Source: Burkholderiaceae bacterium (GTDB lineage Bacteria; Pseudomonadota; Gammaproteobacteria; Burkholderiales; Burkholderiaceae_C). Taken from it: a DNA stretch of 58,529 nt. The position numbers and the translations under genes are program-made. Position 1 is the stretch's first letter, and each line of letters opens with the position of its first letter. The stretch spans positions 1-58,529 of the forward strand of contig SCQQ01000118.1 of assembly GCA_004299095.1 (NCBI GenBank). Reading direction: 5' to 3'. The notes beneath the pieces are model-generated. The model had not been told where the DNA came from. It made no database searches and was given only the letters and a program-made list of their open reading frames with translations. This document shows positions 17,060-25,679 of this stretch, piece by piece.

Positions 17060-18075
17060 TTGCACCGGTATCCCTCACCCGTTATCTGGTCGAAAAACAG
17101 CGCGTCGATGGCCACATTTCGGCGCATCTGCGCCTGCTTTTGGAAGTGGTGGCGCGCGCCTGCAAGAGCATCAGCCTGTCGGTCAACAAGGGCGCGCTCG
17201 GCGGCGTGCTGGGCGTGGCCGGCACCGAGAACGTGCAGGGCGAAATCCAGAAGAAGCTGGACATCATCGCCAACGAAGTGCTGGTGGAAGCCAACGAATG
17301 GGGCGGCCACCTGGCGGCGATGGCCAGCGAGGAAATGACGCACATCCACCCGATTCCCAACCGCTACCCCAAGGGTGAGTACCTGCTAATGTTCGATCCG
17401 CTCGACGGCTCCAGCAACATCGACGTGAACGTCAGCATCGGCACCATCTTCAGCGTGCTGCAACTGCCGGAGGGCGCGACCGACGTGGCCGAAAAAGACT
17501 TCCTGCAGCCCGGCCGCAACCAGGTCGCGGCGGGCTATTGCGTCTACGGCCCGCAGACCACGCTGGTGCTGACCGTGGGCGACGGCGTGGCGATGTTCAC
17601 GCTGGACCGCGAGCGCGGCTCGTTCGTGCTCACGCAGGACGGCGTGCACATTCCCGAAGACACGCAGGAATTCGCCATCAACATGAGCAACATGCGCCAC
17701 TGGGACGCGCCGGTGAAGCGCTACATCGACGAATGCCTGGCGGGCGCCGACGGCCCGCGCGGCAAGGACTTCAACATGCGCTGGATCGCCAGCATGGTGG
17801 CCGACGTGCACCGCATCCTGACGCGCGGCGGCATCTTCATGTACCCCTGGGACCAGCGCGAACCCAAGCGCCCCGGCAAGCTGCGCCTGCTGTACGAGGC
17901 CAGCCCCATGAGCTGGCTGATCGAGCAGGCCGGCGGTGCGGCCAGCACCGGCCACGGCCGCATCCTGGACGTCCAGCCACACGCGCTGCACGAGCGCGTG
18001 AGTGTCATCCTGGGCAGCAAGAACGAGGTGGAGCGCGTGACGCGCTATCACCAGGAAGCCGCCCCGGCTGCGTAA
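17056..18075 (+). CDS. fbp: Fructose-1,6-bisphosphatase class 1
   Basis: A 339-residue class I FBPase. The metal-binding and catalytic core [20 protein letters not shown] is intact, as is the late sugar-phosphate site around [20 protein letters not shown]. It hydrolyses fructose-1,6-bisphosphate in gluconeogenesis (and in the Calvin cycle where present). There is a 4-nt overlap with pepN, with an RBS-like GGAG inside the pepN end. No other carbon-fixation genes are in view, so I read it as gluconeogenic. Confidence 0.97.
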   Translation: MIAPVSLTRYLVEKQRVDGHISAHLRLLLEVVARACKSISLSVNKGALGGVLGVAGTENVQGEIQKKLDIIANEVLVEANEWGGHLAAMASEEMTHIHPIPNRYPKGEYLLMFDPLDGSSNIDVNVSIGTIFSVLQLPEGATDVAEKDFLQPGRNQVAAGYCVYGPQTTLVLTVGDGVAMFTLDRERGSFVLTQDGVHIPEDTQEFAINMSNMRHWDAPVKRYIDECLAGADGPRGKDFNMRWIASMVADVHRILTRGGIFMYPWDQREPKRPGKLRLLYEASPMSWLIEQAGGAASTGHGRILDVQPHALHERVSVILGSKNEVERVTRYHQEAAPAA

Positions 18076-18179
18076 GCGGCGCCGCGCGTGGCCGGAAAGC
18101 CCAGCCGCATCCGCCACGCGCGTCCACCTGTTTGCGGCACCTGATTTTGCGGCGCGCTGGCGCCCTCTTTTCGCAACCC

Positions 18180-18953
18180 ATGTCCGCTTTCGATTCGGTC
18201 ACCGTCCTGTCGGTCCACCACTGGACCCCGCGCCTGTTCAGCTTCACCACCACGCGTGACGCGAGCCTGCGCTTTGCCAACGGCAACTTCACCATGATCG
18301 GCATGGAAGTGGGCGGCAAGCCGCTGGTGCGCGCCTATTCCATCGCCAGCCCGAACACGCACGAGACGCTGGAATTCCTCAGCATCAAGGTGCCGGACGG
18401 TCCGCTCACCAGCCGCCTGCAGCACATCCAGCCCGGCGACACCATCCTCGCCGGCCACAAACCCACCGGCACGCTGGTGATCGACTATCTGCTGCCGGGC
18501 AGGCGCCTGTACCTGTTTGCCACCGGCACCGGCATCGCGCCCTTCATGGCCATCGTGCGCGATCCGGCCACGTACGAGCGCTTCGAGCAGGTGGTGCTGG
18601 TGCACGGCTGCCGCCTGGTGGCGGAGTTGGCCTACCGCACCTATCTGACGGAGGGCTTGCCCGAGGACGAATTCCTGGGCGAGCCGGTCACGCACCAGCT
18701 CAAGTATTACCCCACCGTGACGCGCGAGCCGTTCCGCACGCAAGGCCGCATCACCACGCTGATTGAAAGCGGCCAGATGGCGCGTGACCTCGCGTTGTCG
18801 GCGCTCAGCCCCAAAACCGACCGCGCCATGATTTGCGGCAGTTGGGACATGCTGAAATCCGTCAAGGACGTGCTGGTGAAGCGCGGCTTCAACGAGGGCA
18901 ACACCACCAAGCCGGGCGATTTCGTGGTGGAGCGCGCGTTCGTCGACCAGTAA
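18180..18953 (+). CDS. fpr: Ferredoxin-NADP(+) reductase
   Basis: A 257-residue bacterial-type FNR. The FAD-binding motif is RAYSIASPN; NADP(H)-binding segments include LFATGTGIAPFMAIV and MICGSWDMLKSVKDVL. The length and the FVVERAFVDQ C-terminus match the subclass I bacterial Fpr family. The start is ATG 18180. It passes electrons between NADPH and ferredoxin or flavodoxin and is often oxidative-stress induced. It lies 104 bp after fbp. A longer frame reaching back into fbp is only a shadow. Confidence 0.94.
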   Translation: MSAFDSVTVLSVHHWTPRLFSFTTTRDASLRFANGNFTMIGMEVGGKPLVRAYSIASPNTHETLEFLSIKVPDGPLTSRLQHIQPGDTILAGHKPTGTLVIDYLLPGRRLYLFATGTGIAPFMAIVRDPATYERFEQVVLVHGCRLVAELAYRTYLTEGLPEDEFLGEPVTHQLKYYPTVTREPFRTQGRITTLIESGQMARDLALSALSPKTDRAMICGSWDMLKSVKDVLVKRGFNEGNTTKPGDFVVERAFVDQ

Positions 18954-19079
18954 ACCCCTGCAGGGCCGAGCCCGGGCCGAACGCCACCGGAGCGCCACGC
19001 CGCGGCGACTTGAAAGGCGGTCATCGTGCCGCCACGTGATTGCACGCACGGGCGGATGCGAACCCGGGGGCAATCCAGG

Positions 19080-19742
19080 ATGATGTTTCGTGACCGAACC
19101 GACGCGGGGAAAAAGCTCGCGTCGAGGCTGACCACGCTGGGTCTTGCCGATCCGGTCGTGCTCGCCTTGCCGCGCGGCGGCGTGCCGGTCGCGGCCGAGA
19201 TCGCGCGGGCGCTGGGGGCGCCGCTCGACCTCATCATCGTGCGCAAGGTGGGCGCGCCCGGCGAACCCGAACTGGCCTTGGGTGCCCTGGTCGACGGCGA
19301 TCCGCCCGATGTGGTGTTCAACGCGGACGTCGTACAGGCTTGGGGCCTGAGCGAGGCCGAGTTGTCCCGGCTGGTCGCGCGCGAACGTGCCGAAACGGAG
19401 CGGCGCAGACAGGTGTATGGCCCCGCGCGCCCCTGGCCGGTCGCGGGCAAGACGGCCATCATCGTCGACGACGGCGTGGCGACGGGGGCAACCGTCAAGG
19501 CGGCGATACGGGCCCTCAGGCGGCGCTCGCCGCGAGAGATCGTCGTCGCGGTTCCCGTTGCGCCGCCCCGCACCGCGGCCGAGTTGGCGGCCCAGGCGGA
19601 CCGGCTGGTCTGCCTCGACCGGCCGGCGCGATTCCTGGCGCTCGGGTTCCTCTACCGCGATTTCCCGCAGCTCACCGACGAGGAAGTCATCCACATCCTG
19701 GGGCAATTCGGGCCGCCGGACGCGTCGGGAAGCGCGCGCTGA
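19080..19742 (+). CDS. Phosphoribosyltransferase-family protein
   Basis: About 220 residues with the type I PRT fold. The PRPP-binding motif is AIIVDDGVATGATVKAAIR, and ALPRGGVPVAAEIARALGAP is the N-terminal signature of the family often annotated as Rv0571-like or predicted phosphoribosyltransferase. ATG 19080 or 19083 are the likely starts; a GTG at 19026 is possible. Substrate is unknown. In many proteobacteria such genes sit near universal stress protein genes, as here (19969), which suggests a stress or dormancy regulon, but that is inference. Confidence 0.88.
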   Translation: MMFRDRTDAGKKLASRLTTLGLADPVVLALPRGGVPVAAEIARALGAPLDLIIVRKVGAPGEPELALGALVDGDPPDVVFNADVVQAWGLSEAELSRLVARERAETERRRQVYGPARPWPVAGKTAIIVDDGVATGATVKAAIRALRRRSPREIVVAVPVAPPRTAAELAAQADRLVCLDRPARFLALGFLYRDFPQLTDEEVIHILGQFGPPDASGSAR

Positions 19743-19968
19743 CGCGCTCGATACCCCGCACAGCGCGCACACGGCCGGCGCCCGACCGTCAGTGGCATGC
19801 GGCGCCGCCGTCCGCCGGATCGGGGTTGGGTTGCATCAGGCGCGCGCAAAGGGCTCACGATCAGCTGCTCGATTCGTGAACTTCCCCGACCTGCGTCCAA
19901 TCCAAGCACTTGCGCGGCATCGATTCGGGCGACCACCAACCGCGCGGATGACGGTGCGAGGTGATCCC

Positions 19969-20790
19969 ATGAGTTGCAAAACCATCCTCGTCAATCTCGA
20001 TATCGACGGGCCGGCCGAGCCCCTCATCGAAGCAGCGCGCGATCTGGCGCAGCGCTTGCAAGCCACGCTGATCGGCCTGAGCGCCGCTGAAGCCGAGTGG
20101 CCGTTCGTTGGAGACGACGGCGGCACCATCGCGGTCGAACTGTGGGAAAAGGGGCGCGATGACATCAACGCCAGTTTCGACACGCTCCATGCGGATTTCG
20201 ACCGGTTGACCAAAAGTACCGGTAACGCCGAATGGCGCCAAGTGATCGGCTCGCCCACGCGCGCGCTCGCCGGCTTGTCCCGGGTGGCGGACCTGATCGT
20301 GATGCGCGCCGCCAAGGGCGCGGCCACCCGCGACTCGGCCCGCGCCGCAGCGCCGAGCAGCGTCGTGCTGCAAGCCGGACGGCCGGTGCTGGTGCTGGCC
20401 CACGGCAGGAACCACGTGCCGCTCAAAAAAGCGGTGATCGCCTGGAAGGACTCGCGCGAAGCGCGGCGCGCACTGATGGATGCCGTGCCGCTGCTGGCGG
20501 CGTTCGAAGAGGTGACCGTGGTCACTGTCGCGGCGGTGATTGAGCCGTGGATCCACGCGGACCTCGCCGACGTGACGGCCTTCCTCGCCCGTCACGGAAT
20601 CCAGGCACGCGCCGAAACGGTCGAGGGTTCCGACGAGAGCGCGAAGTTGCTCGGATTCATTGCGTCGAGCGGAGCGGATCTGGTCGTATCCGGCGCCTAC
20701 GGCCACAGCCGTTTGCGCGAATGGGCCTTCGGCGGCGTGACGCGATCCCTGCTCGACACGACCGACATCAACCGCTTCATGTCGCGTTGA
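19969..20790 (+). CDS. Universal stress protein, tandem UspA domains
   Basis: A 273-residue protein with an N-terminal Usp-like half (TILVNLDIDGPAEPLIEAAR) and a C-terminal half (KAVIAWKDSREARRALMDAV) ending GADLVVSGAYGHSRLREWAF, GGVTRSLL. The GxYGHSRxxE...GGVTRSLL pattern is the ATP-binding loop of the ATP-binding subclass. The start at ATG 19969 has GAGGTGA upstream. It is a cytoplasmic stress-survival protein of unspecific role, preceded by the phosphoribosyltransferase gene with a gap of 226 bp. Confidence 0.9.
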   Translation: MSCKTILVNLDIDGPAEPLIEAARDLAQRLQATLIGLSAAEAEWPFVGDDGGTIAVELWEKGRDDINASFDTLHADFDRLTKSTGNAEWRQVIGSPTRALAGLSRVADLIVMRAAKGAATRDSARAAAPSSVVLQAGRPVLVLAHGRNHVPLKKAVIAWKDSREARRALMDAVPLLAAFEEVTVVTVAAVIEPWIHADLADVTAFLARHGIQARAETVEGSDESAKLLGFIASSGADLVVSGAYGHSRLREWAFGGVTRSLLDTTDINRFMSR

Positions 20791-20904
20791 CCGCCGCCGC
20801 CACTGTGAGAACCGCGCGGGATCGCGGATGATGCGGGTCGCGGCGCACCGATCCCGGTGCGGCGTTGGTCGCCGACCCGAAACCCGAGCCCAGGAAGTTG
20901 AACC

Positions 20905-21753
20905 ATGCCCGTCCAGCCCGTCCTCGATTTCTCCGGAACCGCGCAGCCGCTGATGCCGGCCGACCTCGACGCGGCGCTCCGGACCCTGGAGCTCGACGGC
21001 ATCGCCAACCTGCCGCTGCTGTGGGCGGTGCTCACGGTGGAAAGCCGCGGTTTCGGTTTCCTCGCCGACCGGCGTCCCAAGGTGCTATTCGAGCGCCACA
21101 TCTTTTTCCGCGAAACCGGCGGGCGCTTTGCCGCGACCGCGCCCGATCTGTGCGCAAAAACCGGCGGTGGCTACGCCGGCGGCGCCGCGGAATACGACCG
21201 CATCGGCCGCGCCCTGGCCTTGTGCCGGCGGTCCGGTTTGGGCGACGAGCCGGTCCTCAACAGCGCCAGTTGGGGCCTGGGGCAGATCATGGGCTTCAAC
21301 GCCCGGTCCGCCGGCTTTTCCGACGCGAGCGCGATGGTGACGGCCATGTCGGCCAGCGAAGGCGCACAACTCACCGCCATGACGGGCTTCATGAAAAGCG
21401 AGGGGCTGGACGGCCGGCTCAAAACGCGCGACTGGACCGGCTTCGCGCGCCGCTACAACGGCCCGGCCTACTGGAAAAACGCCTACGACGTGAAGCTCAA
21501 GGCGGCGTTCGACAAGTTCTCGTCCGGCGTGAGCCGCGACCTGCGCGCCCGCGCGGCCCAGGGCGCGCTGCTTTTCCTCGGCTACCAGCCGGGTGATCCG
21601 GATGGCATCGTCGGGCAAAACACGCGTCGCGCCATCCAGGCGTTCCGCGCCGACGCGGGCCTGGGCGCGAGCACCGCGTTGGACGAAGGGGTTTTCCGGG
21701 CGATCATGGGCAAGGCGGGGTTGACGTGGTCGGCAAATGCGCTGCCGGATTGA
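20905..21753 (+). CDS. N-acetylmuramidase-domain protein with peptidoglycan-binding domain
   Basis: A 282-residue endolysin-like protein. The catalytic N-acetylmuramidase domain (DUF3380 type, about residues 20-205) has LWAVLTVESRGFGFL with the probable catalytic Glu, PKVLFERHIFFR and NSASWGLGQIMGFN. A C-terminal peptidoglycan-binding_1 repeat (about residues 210-280) reads GALLFLGYQPGDPDGIVGQN followed by TRRAIQAFRAD. No signal peptide is visible, so export would need a holin or another route. Phage endolysins of this family are the closest analogues, but no phage genes are nearby. It is either a domesticated prophage relic or a self-acting autolysin. Confidence 0.87.
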   Translation: MPVQPVLDFSGTAQPLMPADLDAALRTLELDGIANLPLLWAVLTVESRGFGFLADRRPKVLFERHIFFRETGGRFAATAPDLCAKTGGGYAGGAAEYDRIGRALALCRRSGLGDEPVLNSASWGLGQIMGFNARSAGFSDASAMVTAMSASEGAQLTAMTGFMKSEGLDGRLKTRDWTGFARRYNGPAYWKNAYDVKLKAAFDKFSSGVSRDLRARAAQGALLFLGYQPGDPDGIVGQNTRRAIQAFRADAGLGASTALDEGVFRAIMGKAGLTWSANALPD

Positions 21754-21933
21754 TCGGTCGATACCGCAATCCCAGGGAAACACGCCACGCCCAGTCGCGC
21801 CGAAATGGCCGCCGGCGTCAACGTCAATCACCGCGCGGTCCAACCACTCGACCCGGACGCGCATCCCAAAAAGCGGTTCATCCCCGGCAACAGAGGTGAG
21901 ACCTGACTCACGGCAACTTCGCAAGACCCCCGG

Positions 21934-22881
21934 TTACCGGCCCGCAACCGGCCGCGCCACGAACGCCGGCGCCTTGAGACGCTCGCCCTGATATGCCTTC
22001 ACATCGCCGAAGCGGCGATGGCCTTCCCAGTCCTCGCGCGCCGCGCGAATCTCGTCAGCGCTGCGCGCCACGAAGTTCCACCACATGACAATCGACTCGC
22101 CAAACGGCGCGCCGCCGATCAGCACGGCGCGCACGGCGGTTTCGCCCACGAGCTCCAGGCCGCTTCTGTGCGTGCCCAGGTAGTGCAATTGCAAGGGCGC
22201 AAGCACCGTGCCGTCCAGGCTCACCTGCCCCTCAATCACGACCAGCGCGTGCTCCCACGCGGCGCGCAACGGCAGGCGCATGCGGCTGTTCGCGCTCAGC
22301 TTGAGGTCGGCGCCCACCATCGGTGAAAACGCCCGCGTGTGGGCTTGCGCATCACCCAGCTCGCCCATGAAGACCTGCGCCAAGCCGCCGCCCGGCTCAA
22401 GCACCGGCAGATCCCGGTAATGGTCGAAGGACGGCGCGCGCTGGCGCTCCGCTTCCGGCAACGCGACCCAAAGTTGCAGCCCGTGCAGATGCCCTGAATT
22501 CTTGGGCGGCGTTTCTTCCGAATGGGCGATGCCGCAGCCCGCGGTCATCAGGTTCAGCTCGCCCGGCCGTACCAGCCCCTGCGTGCCCAGGCTGTCGTTG
22601 TGCAGCGCTTCGCCCGCAAACAGCCAGGACACGGTTTGCAGACCGATGTGCGGGTGCGGCGCGACATCCATCGCCTTGCGGTCGGTAAACGAGAGCGGTC
22701 CGTAGTAATCGAAAAAGCACCACGGACCGACCATGCGGTGCTGGCGCAGCGGCAACGCGCGCGTGACGGTCAGGCCGGCGCCCAGATCCGCGCTGCGCGA
22801 CGGGTAGCTCACGATTTCCGGCTTGGCGTCCGGCTGCGACTGGCAGCGCTCCGCTTCGGGTTGCGGCAACAAATTGCTCAT
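21934..22881 (-). CDS. Pirin family protein (third copy)
   Basis: A 315-residue bicupin starting at ATG 22881 with AGAAGGAA upstream. Cupin motifs are APHPHIGLQTVSWLFAG and CGIAHSEE, where the usual GxGIVHSE carries a Cys; the late signature is IVMWWNFVARSADEI. It therefore belongs to the same subgroup as the gene at 4237. It is 32 nt downstream of the OsmC gene and probably co-transcribed with it and perhaps with the pirin at 23597. The function is a metal-binding cupin of unknown reaction (quercetinase-like activity is known for some relatives). Confidence 0.92.
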   Translation of the reverse strand: MSNLLPQPEAERCQSQPDAKPEIVSYPSRSADLGAGLTVTRALPLRQHRMVGPWCFFDYYGPLSFTDRKAMDVAPHPHIGLQTVSWLFAGEALHNDSLGTQGLVRPGELNLMTAGCGIAHSEETPPKNSGHLHGLQLWVALPEAERQRAPSFDHYRDLPVLEPGGGLAQVFMGELGDAQAHTRAFSPMVGADLKLSANSRMRLPLRAAWEHALVVIEGQVSLDGTVLAPLQLHYLGTHRSGLELVGETAVRAVLIGGAPFGESIVMWWNFVARSADEIRAAREDWEGHRRFGDVKAYQGERLKAPAFVARPVAGR

Positions 22882-22913
22882 GACGTATTTCCTTCTTCGA
22901 TGCGATGGCGATG

Positions 22914-23327
22914 TCACGCCTCGGTCGCAATCTCGACCTGCGTGCTGGTCATCAGCTTGTGCAGCGGGCACTTGTCCGCCACTTGCCCCAGCGTTTTGCG
23001 CTGCGCGTCGGTCAGCGGCCCGTAAAACACGAGGCGCACGCGCAGTCGGTAGTGGCCGCTGCGCTCTTCGCTGTCGTCGCGCTCGACGTGCGACTCGATC
23101 CGCTCCAGCGGAATGCCGTGGCGCTTGGCGTACCACATCGTGGTGAGCGCCTTGCACGACGCCAGCGCCGCGTCGAAGTAATCGTGCGGACTCGGCGCCG
23201 AATCGGTGCTGCCGGATTCCGCGTCCACGTCGGCGCGAAACGTGTGCGCCCGGGTGCGCACCACCACCGGATACGCGCCCGCCTGTTCCGTCCCGCAATC
23301 CACGCTGTTGCTCATTGCTGTAGACAT
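22914..23327 (-). CDS. OsmC/Ohr family protein
   Basis: A 137-residue OsmC-like protein. The N-terminal strand region TRAHTFRADVDAESGST leads into PSPHDYFDAALASCKALTTM, which carries the first redox cysteine; the second is in DKCPLHKLM. Two conserved cysteines about 60 residues apart are typical of the peroxide-reducing OsmC/Ohr fold. It probably reduces organic hydroperoxides with lipoyl or other thiols. The start at 23327 has AGGACC upstream. It sits in the second LysR-pirin module. Confidence 0.9.
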   Translation of the reverse strand: MSTAMSNSVDCGTEQAGAYPVVVRTRAHTFRADVDAESGSTDSAPSPHDYFDAALASCKALTTMWYAKRHGIPLERIESHVERDDSEERSGHYRLRVRLVFYGPLTDAQRKTLGQVADKCPLHKLMTSTQVEIATEA

Positions 23328-23340
23328 GACAAATAGGTCC

Positions 23341-23541
23341 TCATGGAATGATCCGCAGTTTTAGCGCGATCACGGCGAAGCGTCGAATCCTGCAGGTCTT
23401 GGCCAGCGCTTTACGCACCGTGGTGAATGGCAGGTCGGCGATGGCCTGGAGCAGGCCGCTCTGGTGGTCGATCAGCAGCATCGCCGTGTCTTTCACGCCG
23501 ATGGCCGGGATCTTGCCGGTGACGTTGGCAAGTGTCGTCAT
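23341..23541 (-). pseudogene. Isochorismatase-like hydrolase, 5' fragment
   Basis: The reading frame begins MTTLANVTGKIPAIGVKDTA and continues MLLIDHQSGLLQAIADLPF with TTVRKALAK, the N-terminus of cysteine-hydrolase/isochorismatase proteins including the catalytic Asp of LLIDHQSG. It has a strong ribosome site, AGGAGACAGC. After LAK the peptide becomes TCRIRRFAVIALKLRIIP, which is not this family, and stops. A full protein is about 200 residues; the lysine and cysteine of the triad are lost. The gene is therefore truncated, probably by a deletion or insertion whose other half is not recognisable. Confidence 0.72.
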
Positions 23542-23596
23542 GGTGCTGTCTCCTCGGAAAAAAGCGGCGCCGGGGCATCCGGCGCCGCAGGGTGAA

Positions 23597-24490
23597 TCAC
23601 TTCTCGATCTGGCCGAAATGGCCGCTGTTGAAATCATCGATCGCCTGTTCGATCTCCGCCGAACTGTTCATGACGAACGGGCCGTAGCCCACCACCGGTT
23701 CAGCGATCGGCTCACCCGAGAGCAGCAGCAGCTTGGCGTCGTTGTTGGCTTCGATGGCCAAACCCTCGCCCGCGCTCGACAGCGTGGCCATCTCCGATTC
23801 GCGCAGCAGCGTCTCGCCGTTGATCTCCACGGTTCCTTGCAACACCATGACGATCGTGTTCCAGCCTTCGGGCTGCGGCAGCTCGACCCGGGCGTCGCGC
23901 GTCAGGCGCACGTCCAACACGTTCATCGGTGTGTAGGTGCGCGCCGGCCCTTTCACACCATCGAACGCGCCGGCGATCACCCGCACGCGGCCCGCACCGT
24001 CCGGCAGCGCGACCGATGGAATCTGCGCGGCCGTGATGCCCTGGTAGTGCGCCGGCGTCATCTTGTCCTTGGCGGGCAGGTTGACCCACAACTGCACCAT
24101 CTCGAACGGACCGCCGCGCGCTGCGTATTCGGGCGTGTGGAATTCCTCGTGCACGATGCCGCCGCCTGCGGTCATCCACTGCACGTCACCCGGGCGGATC
24201 ACGCCGCCAGCGCCGGTGGAATCACGGTGCTCGACTTCGCCGTCGTAGACGATGGTCACGGTCTCGAAGCCGCGGTGCGGATGGCTGCCCACGCCGCGGC
24301 GGAACTTGGCCGGCGCGAATTCGACCGGCGCTGCGTAGTCCAGCAACAGGAACGGGCTGCGCTCGGCCACGCCTGCGCCGCTGTAGCCGAACATGCCGTG
24401 CACCCGAAAGCCGTTGCCGACCCAGTGATGGCCCGGCGCGCCGCGGGTGGACAGCACGGTCTTGCGCGTGGTGGTGAGCATCTCGGACAT
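23597..24490 (-). CDS. Pirin family protein (fourth copy)
   Basis: A 297-residue bicupin starting at ATG 24490 after GGAG. The N-terminal part GHHWVGNGFRVHGMFGYSG is a typical longer leader of this subgroup. The cupin metal motifs are SHPHRGFETVTIVYDG and GGGIVHEEF, and the C-terminus has PFVMNSSAEIEQAIDDFNSG as in the pirin at 3171. It is the first gene of a leftward run (pirin, isochorismatase fragment, OsmC, pirin) and is divergent from the LysR gene at 24663, which probably controls it. Confidence 0.93.
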   Translation of the reverse strand: MSEMLTTTRKTVLSTRGAPGHHWVGNGFRVHGMFGYSGAGVAERSPFLLLDYAAPVEFAPAKFRRGVGSHPHRGFETVTIVYDGEVEHRDSTGAGGVIRPGDVQWMTAGGGIVHEEFHTPEYAARGGPFEMVQLWVNLPAKDKMTPAHYQGITAAQIPSVALPDGAGRVRVIAGAFDGVKGPARTYTPMNVLDVRLTRDARVELPQPEGWNTIVMVLQGTVEINGETLLRESEMATLSSAGEGLAIEANNDAKLLLLSGEPIAEPVVGYGPFVMNSSAEIEQAIDDFNSGHFGQIEK

Positions 24491-24577
24491 GTCAATCTCC
24501 AGGGTATGGGCCCGACCGATGCGAATCACCCGCCGGGCCGTGAGCGCCGGCTGGATTGCCGGCGCATGGACCTATGG

Positions 24578-24643
24578 TATTGTCTTTCCGGTGAAATATA
24601 AATAGATAGAAAATACTGTCACCGTTCTAATATCAGGACAATA
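24578..24643. promoter_or_regulatory. Nested inverted repeats in LysR-pirin divergent promoter
   Basis: TATTGTC (24578-24584) is the exact inverse of GACAATA (24637-24643). Inside lie CGGTGA (24589-24594) and its inverse TCACCG (24619-24624). The 24 bp between the inner arms are AT-rich in an otherwise GC-rich region. The nest lies between divergent genes and is a strong candidate operator and overlapping promoter for the LysR regulator at 24663. Confidence 0.55.
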
Positions 24644-24662
24644 AACGCAAACGGACCCAGCC

Positions 24663-25679
24663 ATGGAAAACCTGGACGATCTGGCCTATTTCGCGCTGGT
24701 GGCGCAGCACGGTGGCTTTGCGGCGGCCGAGCGCGTCACCCGGATCCCGAAGTCGCGGCTCAGCCGCCGTCTGGCCGAGCTGGAACGGCGCCTGGGCACG
24801 CGCCTGGTGCAACGCAGCACGCGCCGCTTTGCGATCACGCCGGTGGGCGAGCAGGTGCTGCAGCACGCGCGCGCCATGCTGTCCGAAGCGGAGGCGGCCC
24901 AGGCCCTGGTCGACGAGCAAAGCAGCGCGCCGCGCGGCAGCCTGCGTCTGGCCTGTCCGCCGGCGCTGCTGCAGGCGGCGGTGAGCCCGATGCTGGAGCG
25001 CTTCCTCAACGCCTGGCCCGACGTGCAGATGCAGGTGCTGGCCAGCAACCGCAGCATCGACGTCTGGCAGGACGGCATCGACCTGACGCTGCGGGTGCGC
25101 GCCCGCGACGCCGTCTTGCCGCAGGAAGAAATCGTGCGGCCGCTGGCGCTCAGCCCGCATCTGCTGGTCGCGGCGCCGTCGCTGCTCACCGCGCGCCCGC
25201 CCATCACCACGCCGGCCGACCTGGCGCGGCTGCCCACGTTGGCGCTCGGCCACTCGTCCTCCGCACTGCGCCTGACGCTCTACGGTCCCGGCGGCGGGCA
25301 CGCGGAACAGCACCGCCCCCCGCGCCTGATCGTCAACGACGCCACCGCGCTGCGCGATGCCGCACTCGCCGGCGTGGGCTGCGCCGCATTGCCGCGGCTG
25401 CTGGTGCACGACGCATTGCAAAGCGGCGCGCTGCAAGAGGTCTTGCCTGGCTGGGCGCCCGCGCCCGGGCTGATACAGGCCGCTTATGCCAGCCGCGAAG
25501 GCCTGCGGCCGGTGGTGCGGCGCCTGCTGGATGATCTGGTCGGTGGTTTCACCCGGCTGATCGCGCAAGGGCGCTGTCTGGCGCCGCCGGACGCCAATCA
25601 AACCGGAGCCGCGCCGCGGCGCGGCCGCGTGCCAAAGATCAGTCGTGATCGGTCGGCCCGCGCGGCGAGCCGCGCGTGA
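24663..25679 (+). CDS. LysR-family transcriptional regulator (second)
   Basis: A 338-residue LysR regulator of the DsdC/AaeR-like group that acts beside redox genes. HTH: DDLAYFALVAQHGGFAAAER, then RIPKSRLSRRLAELERRLGT. The effector domain follows (about residues 92-295). The C-terminal 35 or so residues (ANQTGAAPRRGRVPKISRDR) are an atypical basic tail that overlaps the next convergent gene by 41 nt. It is divergent from the pirin at 24490, across the nested repeats, and so probably regulates the leftward oxidative-stress run. Confidence 0.92.
   Translation: MENLDDLAYFALVAQHGGFAAAERVTRIPKSRLSRRLAELERRLGTRLVQRSTRRFAITPVGEQVLQHARAMLSEAEAAQALVDEQSSAPRGSLRLACPPALLQAAVSPMLERFLNAWPDVQMQVLASNRSIDVWQDGIDLTLRVRARDAVLPQEEIVRPLALSPHLLVAAPSLLTARPPITTPADLARLPTLALGHSSSALRLTLYGPGGGHAEQHRPPRLIVNDATALRDAALAGVGCAALPRLLVHDALQSGALQEVLPGWAPAPGLIQAAYASREGLRPVVRRLLDDLVGGFTRLIAQGRCLAPPDANQTGAAPRRGRVPKISRDRSARAASRA

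Noticed and set aside
14180..17065. A 961-codon open frame on the minus strand opposite pepN
   Set aside because: It is the antisense shadow of a gene with all M1 aminopeptidase motifs; the product is Arg/His/Gln-rich with no family features.
17538..18179. Upstream extension of fpr into fbp
   Set aside because: It is an alternative frame of fbp; the Fpr N-terminus starts at MSAFDSVTVL.
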